From the NCBI GenBank assembly GCA_012522755.1, contig JAAYJV010000150.1:1-37764 (forward strand): a DNA stretch of 37,764 bases. Reading direction: 5' to 3'. How positions within the stretch are numbered: position 1 is the first letter of the stretch; each line of letters begins with the position of its first letter. This document shows, piece after piece, positions 16,899 through 25,612 of this stretch. Origin of the DNA: Candidatus Hydrogenedens sp. GTDB lineage: Bacteria > Hydrogenedentota > Hydrogenedentia > Hydrogenedentales > CAITNO01. A program made the translations under genes and the position numbers. Below the pieces are notes generated by a model. The model ran no database searches and was not told where the DNA came from. It was given only the letters and a program-made list of their open reading frames with translations.

Positions 16899-17535
16899 AT
16901 GTCGCTACCCCTTCTTTCTGGATGTACATGCAAGATTGCAAGGGAGACGGATTTGTGAAAAACGCACCACAGAAAGATCGCACAGAAAAGCATGCCTTTA
17001 TAAGGTCCGGAATTTCCTGTGGTACCATGAACACTTGTCGCATTATAACACGAGAGGCTTGTCGCTTTTCATCCTCAAGGCTCATATTTCCTGCAAGCGT
17101 GAGCACTCCGGGCCTATTTGTCAACCATGGCTGTGCTTCTTTGATTCCACAGACGACAGACTTTTCCGGGAGATTTAGAATATCTTGAATTTCTTATATC
17201 CCGGTGCCAATGCCTGAAGAAAGCAGAAGATCTTTCATGACCCTGGAATTAAAGAAATCTTCGCTTATGTTGATTATGAAGACCTGAAACCAGAGGCTTT
17301 TCATGGATTCAAGAGACCCTTCCCGAGGGGCTGTGCGTCTTTCTCTGTGGCCTGGTCTTTTGTTTTCACCCACAAAAATAGGGTATAGTGCAAAACTTAT
17401 AAGCCTTTTTCGGCCTGAAAGCAAAATATTTTTGCAAAGTGAAACGGGCAACCACGGTATCAACGCTACTGGCCGTATGCTGTCTGATCAGGCTGTCCCC
17501 GAAGAAAAACAATACAACTCAACAGGTGTAAACTC
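16899..17535. other. Intergenic region between kinase and topA
   Basis: About 0.64 kb between divergent genes. Near 16955-16990 is an inverted form of the CACCACAG...CACAG-type dispersed phrase. A frame open from 17218 to 17388 reads protein-like (GIKEIFAYVDYEDLKPEAF) but has no start codon and may be a gene remnant or chance. A promoter-like pair lies at 17360-17389. I support no complete gene here. Confidence 0.45.
17360..17389 (+). promoter_or_regulatory. Probable topA-thiD promoter
   Basis: TTGTTT (17360-17365) and TATAGT (17384-17389) are separated by 18 bases. The predicted transcript would have a leader of about 140 bases before topA. No clear riboswitch or attenuator was recognised in that leader. 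Confidence 0.45.
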
Positions 17536-20235
17536 TTGAAACTCGTGATAGTGGAGTCGCCCGCCAAAGCGACAACGATACAGAAATTTTTGGGTAAAGA
17601 TTATCAGGTTCGAGCCTGTCTGGGCCACGTTCGTGATTTGCCCAAATCCGCCAGTGATATCCCCGCAGCCTACAAAGGGGAAGACTGGGCGCGGCTGGGT
17701 GTCAACGTGGATGGTGATTTCAATGCGATCTATGTGGTGCAGAAAGACAGTGTGAAGCAGATCAGCGAATTGAAGAAACTGGCGAAACAGGCCGATGAAA
17801 TCATACTGGCAACGGACGATGACCGCGAAGGCGAATCCATCAGCTGGCATCTTCTGGAAGTACTGAAACCCAAGGTGCCTGTGAAGCGCATCACCTTCAA
17901 TGAGATTACCCGCACAGCCATTGAAGGAGCTGTGAAAGCGCCCCGTAATATCAACCAGCCCATGGTCCGTGCCCAGGAAACACGGCGTATTCTCGACCGG
18001 CTCTTCGGCTACGAACTCTCGCCCGTCCTTTGGCGTAAAGTTGGAAGCAAACTGAGTGCCGGAAGGGTGCAGAGTGTTGCCTTGCGTCTTGTTGTGGAGC
18101 GCGAAGAAGAGCGACGCCGTTTTGTCCCGGCCGCTTTCTGGGATGCCGAAGCATTGCTGGCCCGTGATGGCAAAGAATTCAAAGCCACGCTCATCGGACT
18201 CAACGGCGCACGCATCGCCACAGGTAAAGACTTTGATGACATTACGGGGCAATTGAAAAAGAAAGGATCGAATCCGCCTTACTGGCTGCAGGAAGAAGAG
18301 GCGTGCGCACTCATTGAAGGGCTCAAAGCGTCTGTTCCCTGGCATGTGTCGGCTGTGGAAGAAAAAGAAAGCAAGCTCCATCCTTCGCCCCCCTTCATCA
18401 CTTCATCGCTCCAGCAGGCGGCAAGTACTCAGTTGGGCTTTTCCCCCCGCAAAACCATGCAAGTGGCACAAAAACTTTATGAAGGCGTGGATTTCGGTGA
18501 TGGCAGCCGGGCCGGTCTCATCACCTATATGAGAACGGACTCCGTCACCCTCAGCGAGAAAGCGCTGCAGGATATGGCCGCTTTTGTGCAGAAAAACTTT
18601 GGCGACAATTATCATCACCGGCGCCAGTTCACCACAAAATCCAAAACAGCGCAGGAAGCCCACGAAGCGATACGGCCCACGGATGTGTTCATCACTCCCG
18701 ATGCTGTGAGCGGGCGGCTTTCCACAGATGAACAGCGTCTGTACCGCCTCATCTGGAATCGCGCCGTGGCCTCACAGATGGCCTCAGCCCGGCTCTTGCG
18801 CACAACCATTGATATTGAAGGGAAAACCCCGGCTGCCGTCGCCGTCTTCCGGGCCACAGGCGCTGTGGTCGTTTTTCCGGGATTCCTCAAGATCATGAGT
18901 GAGCGTCAGCGGGAAAATGAATTGCCCGCCCTCAGCACAGGTATGACGGTGAGTCCGCAGGAGGGTGCTGACATTTGTCTGAACACCCTGGAAGCGATGA
19001 GCCATGAAACCCAGCCTCCGGCAAGATACAATGAAGCTTCGCTGGTGAACCTGCTGGAATCAGAAGGAATCGGACGGCCTTCCACGTATGCGCCCACAGT
19101 GGCTCTGATTCAGCAGCGCGGTTATGTGACCCGTGCGGGAATCGCTCTGGTTCCCACTTATCTGGGCATTGCCGTGGTCATGCTGCTTCGCAAGTATTTC
19201 CCCAATTATGTGGACCTGCGATTTACGGCGCGGATGGAAGATATTCTGGACGCCATCGCCACGGGCGAACAGGACTGGCTCAACTTTTTGCGCACCTTCT
19301 ATCATGGCGACCCGGAAAGCGACAATCTGGGCCTGAAACCGGAGATTCTGGCCAAACTGGACAGCATTGAATATCCCACCATCCCTTTGGGGACTACTGA
19401 AGAAGGGCAGGCCGTTGTGGTGCGCCTGGGTAAAACAGCGCCCTTCATCCAGCGCGGTGCCGGAGGAGAGGGAAATACGGCCAGTCTGCCCGATAAACTG
19501 TATTATGCGGAACTGACCCTCGAAAAAGCCGTGGAACTGGTGGAAAATCAGGCGCAGCGTGATGAAAGCCTGGGCACCTGTCCCGATACGGGGAAAACCA
19601 TTTTCCTCCTGGAAGGCCCCTTCGGCCCCTATGTCCAGCTGGGCAAAGCAGAAAACGGAGAAAAGCCCAAACGGACGGGATTGCCCAAAGGAATGGCACT
19701 GGAAGACTGTGATCTGGGAAAAGCGCGTTATCTTCTGTCGTTGCCCCGAAAGCTGGGAGCCCATCCCGATACACAAAAAGACATATCTCAGGGTATAGGC
19801 CGCTTCGGGCCCTATATTGTTCACGATGGAGACTTCCGCAGTATTGATGGAACCCGCTTCTTTACCATGAGCTTTGAAGAGGCACTGGCCATACTGCGCG
19901 AACCCAAAGCCGCGGCAAGAGGTAAAAAACTGATCCGAAGCTTCGAAAAAGCAAAGGAAGACGATCCTGAGATCAATCTTTACGAAGGGCGTTATGGGCC
20001 TTATGTGACTGATGGCAAAGTGAATGCCTCCATTCCCCGGGGTACGGACATGAATACCCTGACCCTGGAACAGGCCCTCGATTTGATTGCAGCCGCAGCG
20101 GAACGCAAGAAGAAAGCACCGGCAAAAAAGAAAGCTGCTGCGAAAAAGAAGCCTGCTGCAAAAAAAGCGACCACCAGAAAAGCCGCTGCGAAGAAAGCGG
20201 CTGCAAAAAAAGCGACAGCGAAAAAAGTGGACTGA
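17536..20235 (+). CDS. topA: DNA topoisomerase I (type IA) with Lys/Ala-rich tail
   Basis: An 899-residue enzyme that relaxes negative supercoils through a 5'-phosphotyrosine intermediate. It starts [11 protein letters not shown], the Toprim domain, with the acidic motif TDDDREGE at 93-100; the active-site Tyr331 lies in TYMRTDSV. The C-terminal part has repeats of the TopoI C-terminal type ([25 protein letters not shown]) instead of Cys-rich zinc fingers. The last ~45 residues are almost only Lys and Ala (AAKKA-like, histone-H1-like), probably a DNA-binding tail. The start codon is TTG at 17536; the canonical N-terminus leaves no alternative, and AGGTG lies about eight bases upstream. thiD follows after 14 bases. 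Confidence 0.96.
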   Translation: MKLVIVESPAKATTIQKFLGKDYQVRACLGHVRDLPKSASDIPAAYKGEDWARLGVNVDGDFNAIYVVQKDSVKQISELKKLAKQADEIILATDDDREGESISWHLLEVLKPKVPVKRITFNEITRTAIEGAVKAPRNINQPMVRAQETRRILDRLFGYELSPVLWRKVGSKLSAGRVQSVALRLVVEREEERRRFVPAAFWDAEALLARDGKEFKATLIGLNGARIATGKDFDDITGQLKKKGSNPPYWLQEEEACALIEGLKASVPWHVSAVEEKESKLHPSPPFITSSLQQAASTQLGFSPRKTMQVAQKLYEGVDFGDGSRAGLITYMRTDSVTLSEKALQDMAAFVQKNFGDNYHHRRQFTTKSKTAQEAHEAIRPTDVFITPDAVSGRLSTDEQRLYRLIWNRAVASQMASARLLRTTIDIEGKTPAAVAVFRATGAVVVFPGFLKIMSERQRENELPALSTGMTVSPQEGADICLNTLEAMSHETQPPARYNEASLVNLLESEGIGRPSTYAPTVALIQQRGYVTRAGIALVPTYLGIAVVMLLRKYFPNYVDLRFTARMEDILDAIATGEQDWLNFLRTFYHGDPESDNLGLKPEILAKLDSIEYPTIPLGTTEEGQAVVVRLGKTAPFIQRGAGGEGNTASLPDKLYYAELTLEKAVELVENQAQRDESLGTCPDTGKTIFLLEGPFGPYVQLGKAENGEKPKRTGLPKGMALEDCDLGKARYLLSLPRKLGAHPDTQKDISQGIGRFGPYIVHDGDFRSIDGTRFFTMSFEEALAILREPKAAARGKKLIRSFEKAKEDDPEINLYEGRYGPYVTDGKVNASIPRGTDMNTLTLEQALDLIAAAAERKKKAPAKKKAAAKKKPAAKKATTRKAAAKKAAAKKATAKKVD

Positions 20236-20249
20236 CAAGGAGTGCCAGA

Positions 20250-21041
20250 ATGAAACGGGTTCTGTCCATAGCCGGAAGTGACAGCGGTGGCGGTGCAGGT
20301 ATCCAGGCTGATTTGAAAAGCTGCGCAGCTCTGGGATGCTTCGGCATGTCGGCTATAACGGCGACTACGGCACAGAACACCATCACTGTCACCGATATCC
20401 ACGAAATCCCTGTGTCCCATGTGGAAGCGCAAATCCGCGCGGTTCTGGACGATATCGGTGCCGATGCCATAAAAACCGGCATGCTCTCCAGTGCGGCCAT
20501 CATAGACACTGTCGCCACGACCCTGCAAAGTTATAGACAGCCGCCCCTGGTGGTGGATCCCGTCATGATTTCCAAAAGCGGTGCCCATCTGCTCCGGCCT
20601 GAAGCGGTGGAAAGTCTCAAAGAACGGCTTCTTCCACTGGCAACACTCATTACTCCCAATATTCCAGAAGCTGAAGAGTTGACCGGGCTGAGGCTGACAA
20701 ATGAGGAGGATCGCAGTAAAATTCTGGAGGCTTTGAAAGAACTGGGCCCACAGGCGGTATTGTTGAAAGGCGGCCATGCCGATTCAGACCAATCCGTGGA
20801 TTTTCTCTATGACGGCAACAGGGTGGTTGCCTATCCGGCCGCACGAATAGAAACACGCCACACCCACGGTACAGGATGCACCCTGTCAACGGCCATTGCC
20901 TGCTACCTCGCCCGGGGCGAAACCATGGAAGAGGCTGTGCGACTTGCAAAAGAATATCTGACCCAAGCCATTATGCACAGTGAGCAACTTCAGATCGGCC
21001 AAGGTGTCGGCCCGGTGCATCATGGTTGGAACAGGGGATAG
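20250..21041 (+). CDS. thiD: Hydroxymethylpyrimidine/phosphomethylpyrimidine kinase ThiD
   Basis: A 263-residue ribokinase-fold enzyme that phosphorylates HMP and HMP-P in thiamine biosynthesis. The N-terminal [18 protein letters not shown] motif is diagnostic; DPVMISKSG and the C-terminal [13 protein letters not shown] anion-hole motif with its catalytic Asp/Cys region are intact. AAGGAG lies nine bases before the ATG, and the gene follows topA closely, so they probably share a transcript. No TPP riboswitch is visible before it. A thiF-like gene is present 10 kb away (31391-32227), but other thiazole genes are not in this window. Confidence 0.95.
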   Translation: MKRVLSIAGSDSGGGAGIQADLKSCAALGCFGMSAITATTAQNTITVTDIHEIPVSHVEAQIRAVLDDIGADAIKTGMLSSAAIIDTVATTLQSYRQPPLVVDPVMISKSGAHLLRPEAVESLKERLLPLATLITPNIPEAEELTGLRLTNEEDRSKILEALKELGPQAVLLKGGHADSDQSVDFLYDGNRVVAYPAARIETRHTHGTGCTLSTAIACYLARGETMEEAVRLAKEYLTQAIMHSEQLQIGQGVGPVHHGWNRG

Positions 21042-21083
21042 GGAGGCTCGTGCCGGGCGCCGGGTTCCAGAGACCGGTCAGGC

Positions 21084-21112
21084 TTGTTTTTAACACTCAG
21101 CCTCGTTACAAT
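21084..21112 (+). promoter_or_regulatory. Probable promoter of the 21.2-27.8 kb gene group
   Basis: TTGTTT (21084-21089) and TACAAT (21107-21112) with the ideal 17-base spacer, about 100 bases before the ATG at 21214. It matches the TACAAT-type -10 of the tRNA-Ser promoter in this window. Confidence 0.5.
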
Positions 21113-21213
21113 GTAGGAAAGTGCAAACACACGGTACAGATGTGACCGGGAGAAGCTGTCTGGAATAGTTATGCGTGTGGCTGTTCACTACTTTTAACAC
21201 CAGCGAGAGTCCT

Positions 21214-22467
21214 ATGTACGCTATAGACGCTTTAGAAGAATATACGACACCTTGCGGGCATAAGCGTTTCCGAATGCCCGTTCTCGATTCCAATTTAAAC
21301 AGGCATCGTTTCATCTCTTCAGACACGCGGGAGTTCACCTTGCACAAAGCATCGTTGCAGGAGACCCTGTGGGCATCTCTTGCGGAACAGCGTGCTGTGA
21401 TCAAACGCAAGCGTCTGGGTCTGGAGATGAACGGGAAACGTGCGGATTTGAAGCCGCGGCAAAAACAAAAGATTGCCGAAGAACGAACCTCTCTCGCCCG
21501 GCAGGAGTTTTCCCTGGCCTATGACGTGCTGGCTCTCGCTTTGAAAAATCCGCTCCAATTCAGCTGGGACTTCTTCCGTGTGAAACCGCCTTTTTCACAG
21601 CCCAAACCTGTAGTGAGCGGCGGTCAGGTACCCACCGAGCCCATTTATCCCCGGGAACCTCAGAAAACGGATTTTGCCTATACACCCAAGTACGAGGCCA
21701 TGGATGCGCTGAGGCCCGGACGCAAACAACAAAAAGACCAGGCGGCCCAGGAACGCTTTGTTCAGGCACATTTGCAATGGCAGCAACTTTGTGCGCGCAT
21801 GCAGTCCGTATATAAAGAAAAACTCGCCATCTACTCACAGCAGCATCAACAGACTCTGGCGAACCAGCAACAGCAGTTGGAAGCCTGGGAAAAGGCCCGG
21901 GAAGAATACGAGAAGATGCAGGCCACTACCATGGAAATGGTGGCGGCCAAGGAGGAGGCCTACCAGAGCGGCGAAGCCAATGCCGTGCTGGATTATTTTG
22001 ACATGGCCCTGGCTGTCTCTCCTTATTCCGCTTTGTTCCCTCATTCTTTTGAATCTGATTACAGAGTAGAATCCAAACGGCTCATTATCGATTATCTCAT
22101 GCCTGGGTTGAAGGCTCTGCCCAGGCTCGTAACCGTTGTTTACAATGAAATCAATGACAGCTTCAGCGATCAGATTATCACAGCAGAGCAGCAGACCGCA
22201 CTGTATGCGAAGCTCCTCTATGAAATACCGCTGCGAAGTTTTCATGAACTGTTTGCTCTGGACACAGCCGAAACACTCAAATCCATCCGCTTTCGCGGCT
22301 ATCTCTTTCTCGATGAGAATAAAGACAGCGGCACCCCTCCTTTCCGGGTTGTGGATGTATGTGCGAAGCGCAAAACATTCATGGCTGTGAATCTGGAAGA
22401 ACAGGCTCCCATGGAGGTCTTTGAAGCATTGGGCGGAGAGATCTATTCTCTGACCGCAACAGAATAA
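21214..22467 (+). CDS. Coiled-coil protein resembling the N-terminal region of Mrr-type restriction proteins, nuclease domain absent
   Basis: About 417 residues, no signal peptide or membrane helix. A basic helical N-terminal part with KNPLQFSWDFFRVKPPFSQPKP is followed by a Gln/Lys/Glu-rich coiled coil (about 170-250). A C-terminal module (about 252-410) then begins NAVLDYFDMALAVSPY and continues with ESKRLIIDYLMPGL, IPLRSFHELFALD and FRGYLFLDEN. This order (DYF...SPY..FP, LR-hELF-aD, NG-like strand) resembles what I recall from the N-terminal portion of large bacterial restriction-endonuclease-like proteins carrying a C-terminal Mrr domain. Here the reading frame stops where the nuclease would begin. 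Start chosen at ATG 21214 with GCGAGAG upstream. Function unknown; the resemblance needs a profile search. Confidence 0.6.
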   Translation: MYAIDALEEYTTPCGHKRFRMPVLDSNLNRHRFISSDTREFTLHKASLQETLWASLAEQRAVIKRKRLGLEMNGKRADLKPRQKQKIAEERTSLARQEFSLAYDVLALALKNPLQFSWDFFRVKPPFSQPKPVVSGGQVPTEPIYPREPQKTDFAYTPKYEAMDALRPGRKQQKDQAAQERFVQAHLQWQQLCARMQSVYKEKLAIYSQQHQQTLANQQQQLEAWEKAREEYEKMQATTMEMVAAKEEAYQSGEANAVLDYFDMALAVSPYSALFPHSFESDYRVESKRLIIDYLMPGLKALPRLVTVVYNEINDSFSDQIITAEQQTALYAKLLYEIPLRSFHELFALDTAETLKSIRFRGYLFLDENKDSGTPPFRVVDVCAKRKTFMAVNLEEQAPMEVFEALGGEIYSLTATE

Positions 22468-22474
22468 TACGGTC

Positions 22475-24889
22475 ATGGTCATCCGAAAAAATCCGGGGAC
22501 CCTCTTACCACGGATCGGAGAAGCCGTACTCCTCTGCCTTCTGTGTTTCCTGGCCACTGTACTGGGTTTCTCCCATCTGAAAGACTGGAAAGGGCCGGCC
22601 GGCTCTCTCACCAATGATCTCTATATCCCGGCTATCATGATGAATGCGGGTCATGGCTTCAGCAATATTTCAGCTGACGGGATCCCCGAACTGCGCGACT
22701 TCCTCGACTTCAAAAGAGAGGACTTCTCGCTGGCACAAATTCCTGATGATATCACCCTGCAGCCCCTCCATCCTTATCAGGAGTTTCACCGTTATCTGCT
22801 CTACACCGTCGCTGCAAGCTGGTATTGCTTCGGAGTGAACTGGCATGCCATCAAAGTGTTGCTGGTTTTTCTTCTCCTTCTCAGTGTTCTCCTCATCTAT
22901 GCTCTGAGCAGGCTTGTTCTGCGCCCGCTGCTGAGTTTCGCCGTAGCTCTGGGCTTTTCCGCATCGGCCGCCCTTTACTGGGCGCTGCCTCTCTTGAGAG
23001 ATTTCGCCAAGACCCCTTTCATTCTCGCGCTTCTGTTGATACTGGGAGGGATGATCCGTTGCAGACTTCCCCGGCGACGCTATGTAATGCTGGCTTTTGC
23101 CGCCGGTATTATCATGGGCATCGGCCTGGGTTTTCGCCGTGATCTGATGGTCTTTCTTCCGCTGGTACTGGCCATGGTCGCTGTGGTGCGTTTTGACCCG
23201 CCTGCATTGGCATTGCGCCGCCGTGGTGCGGCCTGGCTGCTCACACTTGTGGGCTTTGTTCTGGCGGGTCTGCCCATTCATCTCTCTTTATACCGCGAAG
23301 GCTTTCTGGCGGCCCATGATACGCTCATGGGTTTTGCCAGCTATTCTGACAAAGAACTCGGCAATATGGCTCCCGCTTCATATGAGAAACACTATCTTCT
23401 GAATGATCTCTTCAGCACTTTCAAAGCCTACGAGGCCGCCAAAAGAGGCGTGACCTTTCCACAGGGCGTTTATGAAGAACGGCTGGGGGATGTGCACTTT
23501 GACCTGGAAGTGAAAAGCGCCTATGTCCGGAAACTGGCGGAGACTTTTCCCGCTGATGTGCTCACCCGTGCCTGTGCTTCCGTAGTCAGAATCCATACGG
23601 GTATTCTCGTGGCGCCTTATGCCTTTCTCCGTTTCTTTGAAAGATTCGGCTTGTGGTTTCTGTTCCTTTCTTTTATTATTCTGGCTGCACTCAAACCCCG
23701 GGAAGCCTTTTTACTTCTCATTCTTCTCAGCTTCAGTTGCGGCATTACGAGCCTTCAATTCGGCGTGCGCCACAGTGTGCAACTGGCCTTTTTGCCTTAT
23801 TTTTTCGCAGCACTCCTTTTGGAATTTCTTCTCCGGGGACTTGGTCAGTGCCTGCATTGTTTTCGCAAAAAGGAAAGACCTTTCTCCAAAAAGAGCCTTC
23901 TCGCGGCCTCAGGTCGGGCTGCGTTCTGGTTCCTCATTGTCATCCCCGCTTTCATTCTCCCTTTGAAAGCCGCCCGATGGTTCCAATACAGACAAGTGTC
24001 GGCTCTGGTGAAACAGTATGAGGAACAGCAAAGCGATGCACTGCATTACATCACTCGGGAATGGGATGACCGGATTGTTTTCATGCCTCTTATCCATGAA
24101 AGGCCGGAAGGGGAAGTTGCTCCTCACCTTATGGACAATCTTTCCAGCCGTCTGTTTGAAGTCCGTCTTTCACAAATGGATGAGGCGCCTGATCTGCAAC
24201 TGGTCTATGAAGCGGAAAAAGACTACTGGGATTTCGGCTCCCTGCTCAGTTGTGGATTGGTGCCGGGAGTTGATTCGGGCCCGGTCCGCTGCTTTTTTCC
24301 CGTTCATGAATCGAATAATCCCGGGGAAAGAAGCCACTTTATCGGCGTGTCTCTTCCCCAAAACCAGCGTCATTGTTTTGGCGGTTTTCAGGAAATCGTC
24401 GACTTTCACACCTGTGAATTGCTCATGCCTCTCTTTGTTCCCGACCGGCCCCGGGCTTTTCTTCATTGGCAGCAGCTGGAACTTCCCTGGGCCGGTGCTC
24501 CCTGGAAAAATTACCCGCCTGAGCCCGAATTTCAGCCCTTCATTGCGAAAATGGAGATCAAAAATGCGATAATGAGCGGTAATATGCAGGCGGCCATTGA
24601 TCTGGCCGGGAAAGCCCTGTGTCATCGCCCCGACAGTCCCGAGTTCACCCTTCTGCTGATGGAAGCACTGGAAGGGGCCGGACGAGAAGGTGAGGCCCGG
24701 GAACAGGCGCTGGCACTTCTTGAAACTTTTCATGCTTCCCCGGGCATAGCCGCACAAGTGAATCAATTTTATGAGTGTCGGGGCGGCGAATCACGGGCCC
24801 GGACAGCCTGGAAGTATTTTGCAGAGAACCTGTCTTATCTTCCCTGGAAGAATCGCCTGTCCCTGTACCTTGATGAAGAAACCCGGTGA
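22475..24889 (+). CDS. Multi-pass membrane protein, GT-C glycosyltransferase-like, with C-terminal helical repeats
   Basis: An 804-residue protein. The first ~500 residues hold about ten to twelve hydrophobic helices; an early extracytoplasmic loop (TNDLYIPAIMMNAGHGF) after helix 1 sits where GT-C glycosyltransferases keep their acidic catalytic residue. GFRRDLMVFLPLVLAMVAVV is another family-like segment. The last ~300 residues are soluble and end in TPR-like helices (AAIDLAGKALCHRPDSPEFTLLLMEALEGAGREGEA). No close family is recognised; a lipid-linked sugar transferase of the cell envelope is the best guess. It starts seven bases after the preceding gene with no obvious ribosome-binding site, so translational coupling is likely. 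Confidence 0.7.
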   Translation: MVIRKNPGTLLPRIGEAVLLCLLCFLATVLGFSHLKDWKGPAGSLTNDLYIPAIMMNAGHGFSNISADGIPELRDFLDFKREDFSLAQIPDDITLQPLHPYQEFHRYLLYTVAASWYCFGVNWHAIKVLLVFLLLLSVLLIYALSRLVLRPLLSFAVALGFSASAALYWALPLLRDFAKTPFILALLLILGGMIRCRLPRRRYVMLAFAAGIIMGIGLGFRRDLMVFLPLVLAMVAVVRFDPPALALRRRGAAWLLTLVGFVLAGLPIHLSLYREGFLAAHDTLMGFASYSDKELGNMAPASYEKHYLLNDLFSTFKAYEAAKRGVTFPQGVYEERLGDVHFDLEVKSAYVRKLAETFPADVLTRACASVVRIHTGILVAPYAFLRFFERFGLWFLFLSFIILAALKPREAFLLLILLSFSCGITSLQFGVRHSVQLAFLPYFFAALLLEFLLRGLGQCLHCFRKKERPFSKKSLLAASGRAAFWFLIVIPAFILPLKAARWFQYRQVSALVKQYEEQQSDALHYITREWDDRIVFMPLIHERPEGEVAPHLMDNLSSRLFEVRLSQMDEAPDLQLVYEAEKDYWDFGSLLSCGLVPGVDSGPVRCFFPVHESNNPGERSHFIGVSLPQNQRHCFGGFQEIVDFHTCELLMPLFVPDRPRAFLHWQQLELPWAGAPWKNYPPEPEFQPFIAKMEIKNAIMSGNMQAAIDLAGKALCHRPDSPEFTLLLMEALEGAGREGEAREQALALLETFHASPGIAAQVNQFYECRGGESRARTAWKYFAENLSYLPWKNRLSLYLDEETR

Positions 24890-24999
24890 TCCGGCGGGAA
24901 AATGCTCGATCTGTGCCCCGGGCCCGGCTTTTTTGTTTGATTTGTTTGCAGCGGGTGTGTAGCATGATACAGACCCCCTATCATGGAGATTTTCCTTCA

Positions 25000-25611
25000 A
25001 TGGAACTGCTGACTTTTCCAGTGACACTTTTTGAAACCAATTGTTATGTCCTGCGCCATAATGGCCAGGCGCTGGTCATTGATCCCGGTGAGGCCACGCC
25101 GGCCTTACTCAAAAGTCTTGAAGATCACGAAGTGACCCTCATCGTGAATACCCATTGCCACTGTGATCACAGTGGCGGTAATCAGGCACTCAAGAATGCC
25201 ACCGGCGCACCCCTGGCCTGTCATGATGCCGACCTGCCCCTCTTGCAGACCATTTCAGAACAGGGACGCATGTTCGGTGTTTCTTTTCCGCCCTCTCCCG
25301 ATCCGGACCGCTTTCTCAATCACGGCGACAGGATTGCTCTGGGCGATACGGAATTTGAAGTGCGTCATACGCCCGGCCATTCCCCCGGCCATATTGTTCT
25401 TGTTGCTCCCGGTATCGCGCTGGTGGGCGATGTGCTTTTTTCAGGCAGTATCGGCCGTACAGATCTTCCCGGGGGCAGTATGAAGCAGCTGATGAACAGC
25501 ATTCATACACAGCTCATGACGCTTCCCGATGACACGAAAGTTTACAGCGGACACGGTCCGGCAACAACCATAGGTGAGGAACGGATGCACAATCCCTTTC
25601 TGGTGAACTGA
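25000..25611 (+). CDS. MBL-fold metallo-hydrolase (glyoxalase II/YcbL-like)
   Basis: About 203 residues of a small cytoplasmic hydrolase. The dinuclear metal site is complete: H52-C-H54-C-D56-H57 (THCHCDHSGG), His127 (TPGHSPGH), Asp144 (LVGDVLFSGSIGR) and His185 (YSGHGPAT). This short form matches YcbL-type/type II glyoxalase-like enzymes, which hydrolyse thioesters such as S-lactoylglutathione; the true substrate is unknown. I start at the ATG at 25000, where the fold begins (MELLTFPVTLFETNCYVL) and GGAGA lies ten bases upstream; ATG 24964 or the frame from 24886 would add non-family residues. The stop is one base before the ATG of the LysM gene. Confidence 0.87.
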   Translation: MELLTFPVTLFETNCYVLRHNGQALVIDPGEATPALLKSLEDHEVTLIVNTHCHCDHSGGNQALKNATGAPLACHDADLPLLQTISEQGRMFGVSFPPSPDPDRFLNHGDRIALGDTEFEVRHTPGHSPGHIVLVAPGIALVGDVLFSGSIGRTDLPGGSMKQLMNSIHTQLMTLPDDTKVYSGHGPATTIGEERMHNPFLVN

Positions 25612-25612
25612 T

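Noticed and set aside
14853-16958. A 701-codon plus-strand reading frame
   Set aside because: Antisense shadow of the kinase-SUMF gene, which has all kinase motifs; long antisense frames are common in this codon usage.
24898-24935. Terminator after the GT-C-like gene (CCGGGCCCGG followed by T-run)
   Set aside because: The palindrome leaves no loop and alternative stems are only three pairs; too weak to call.
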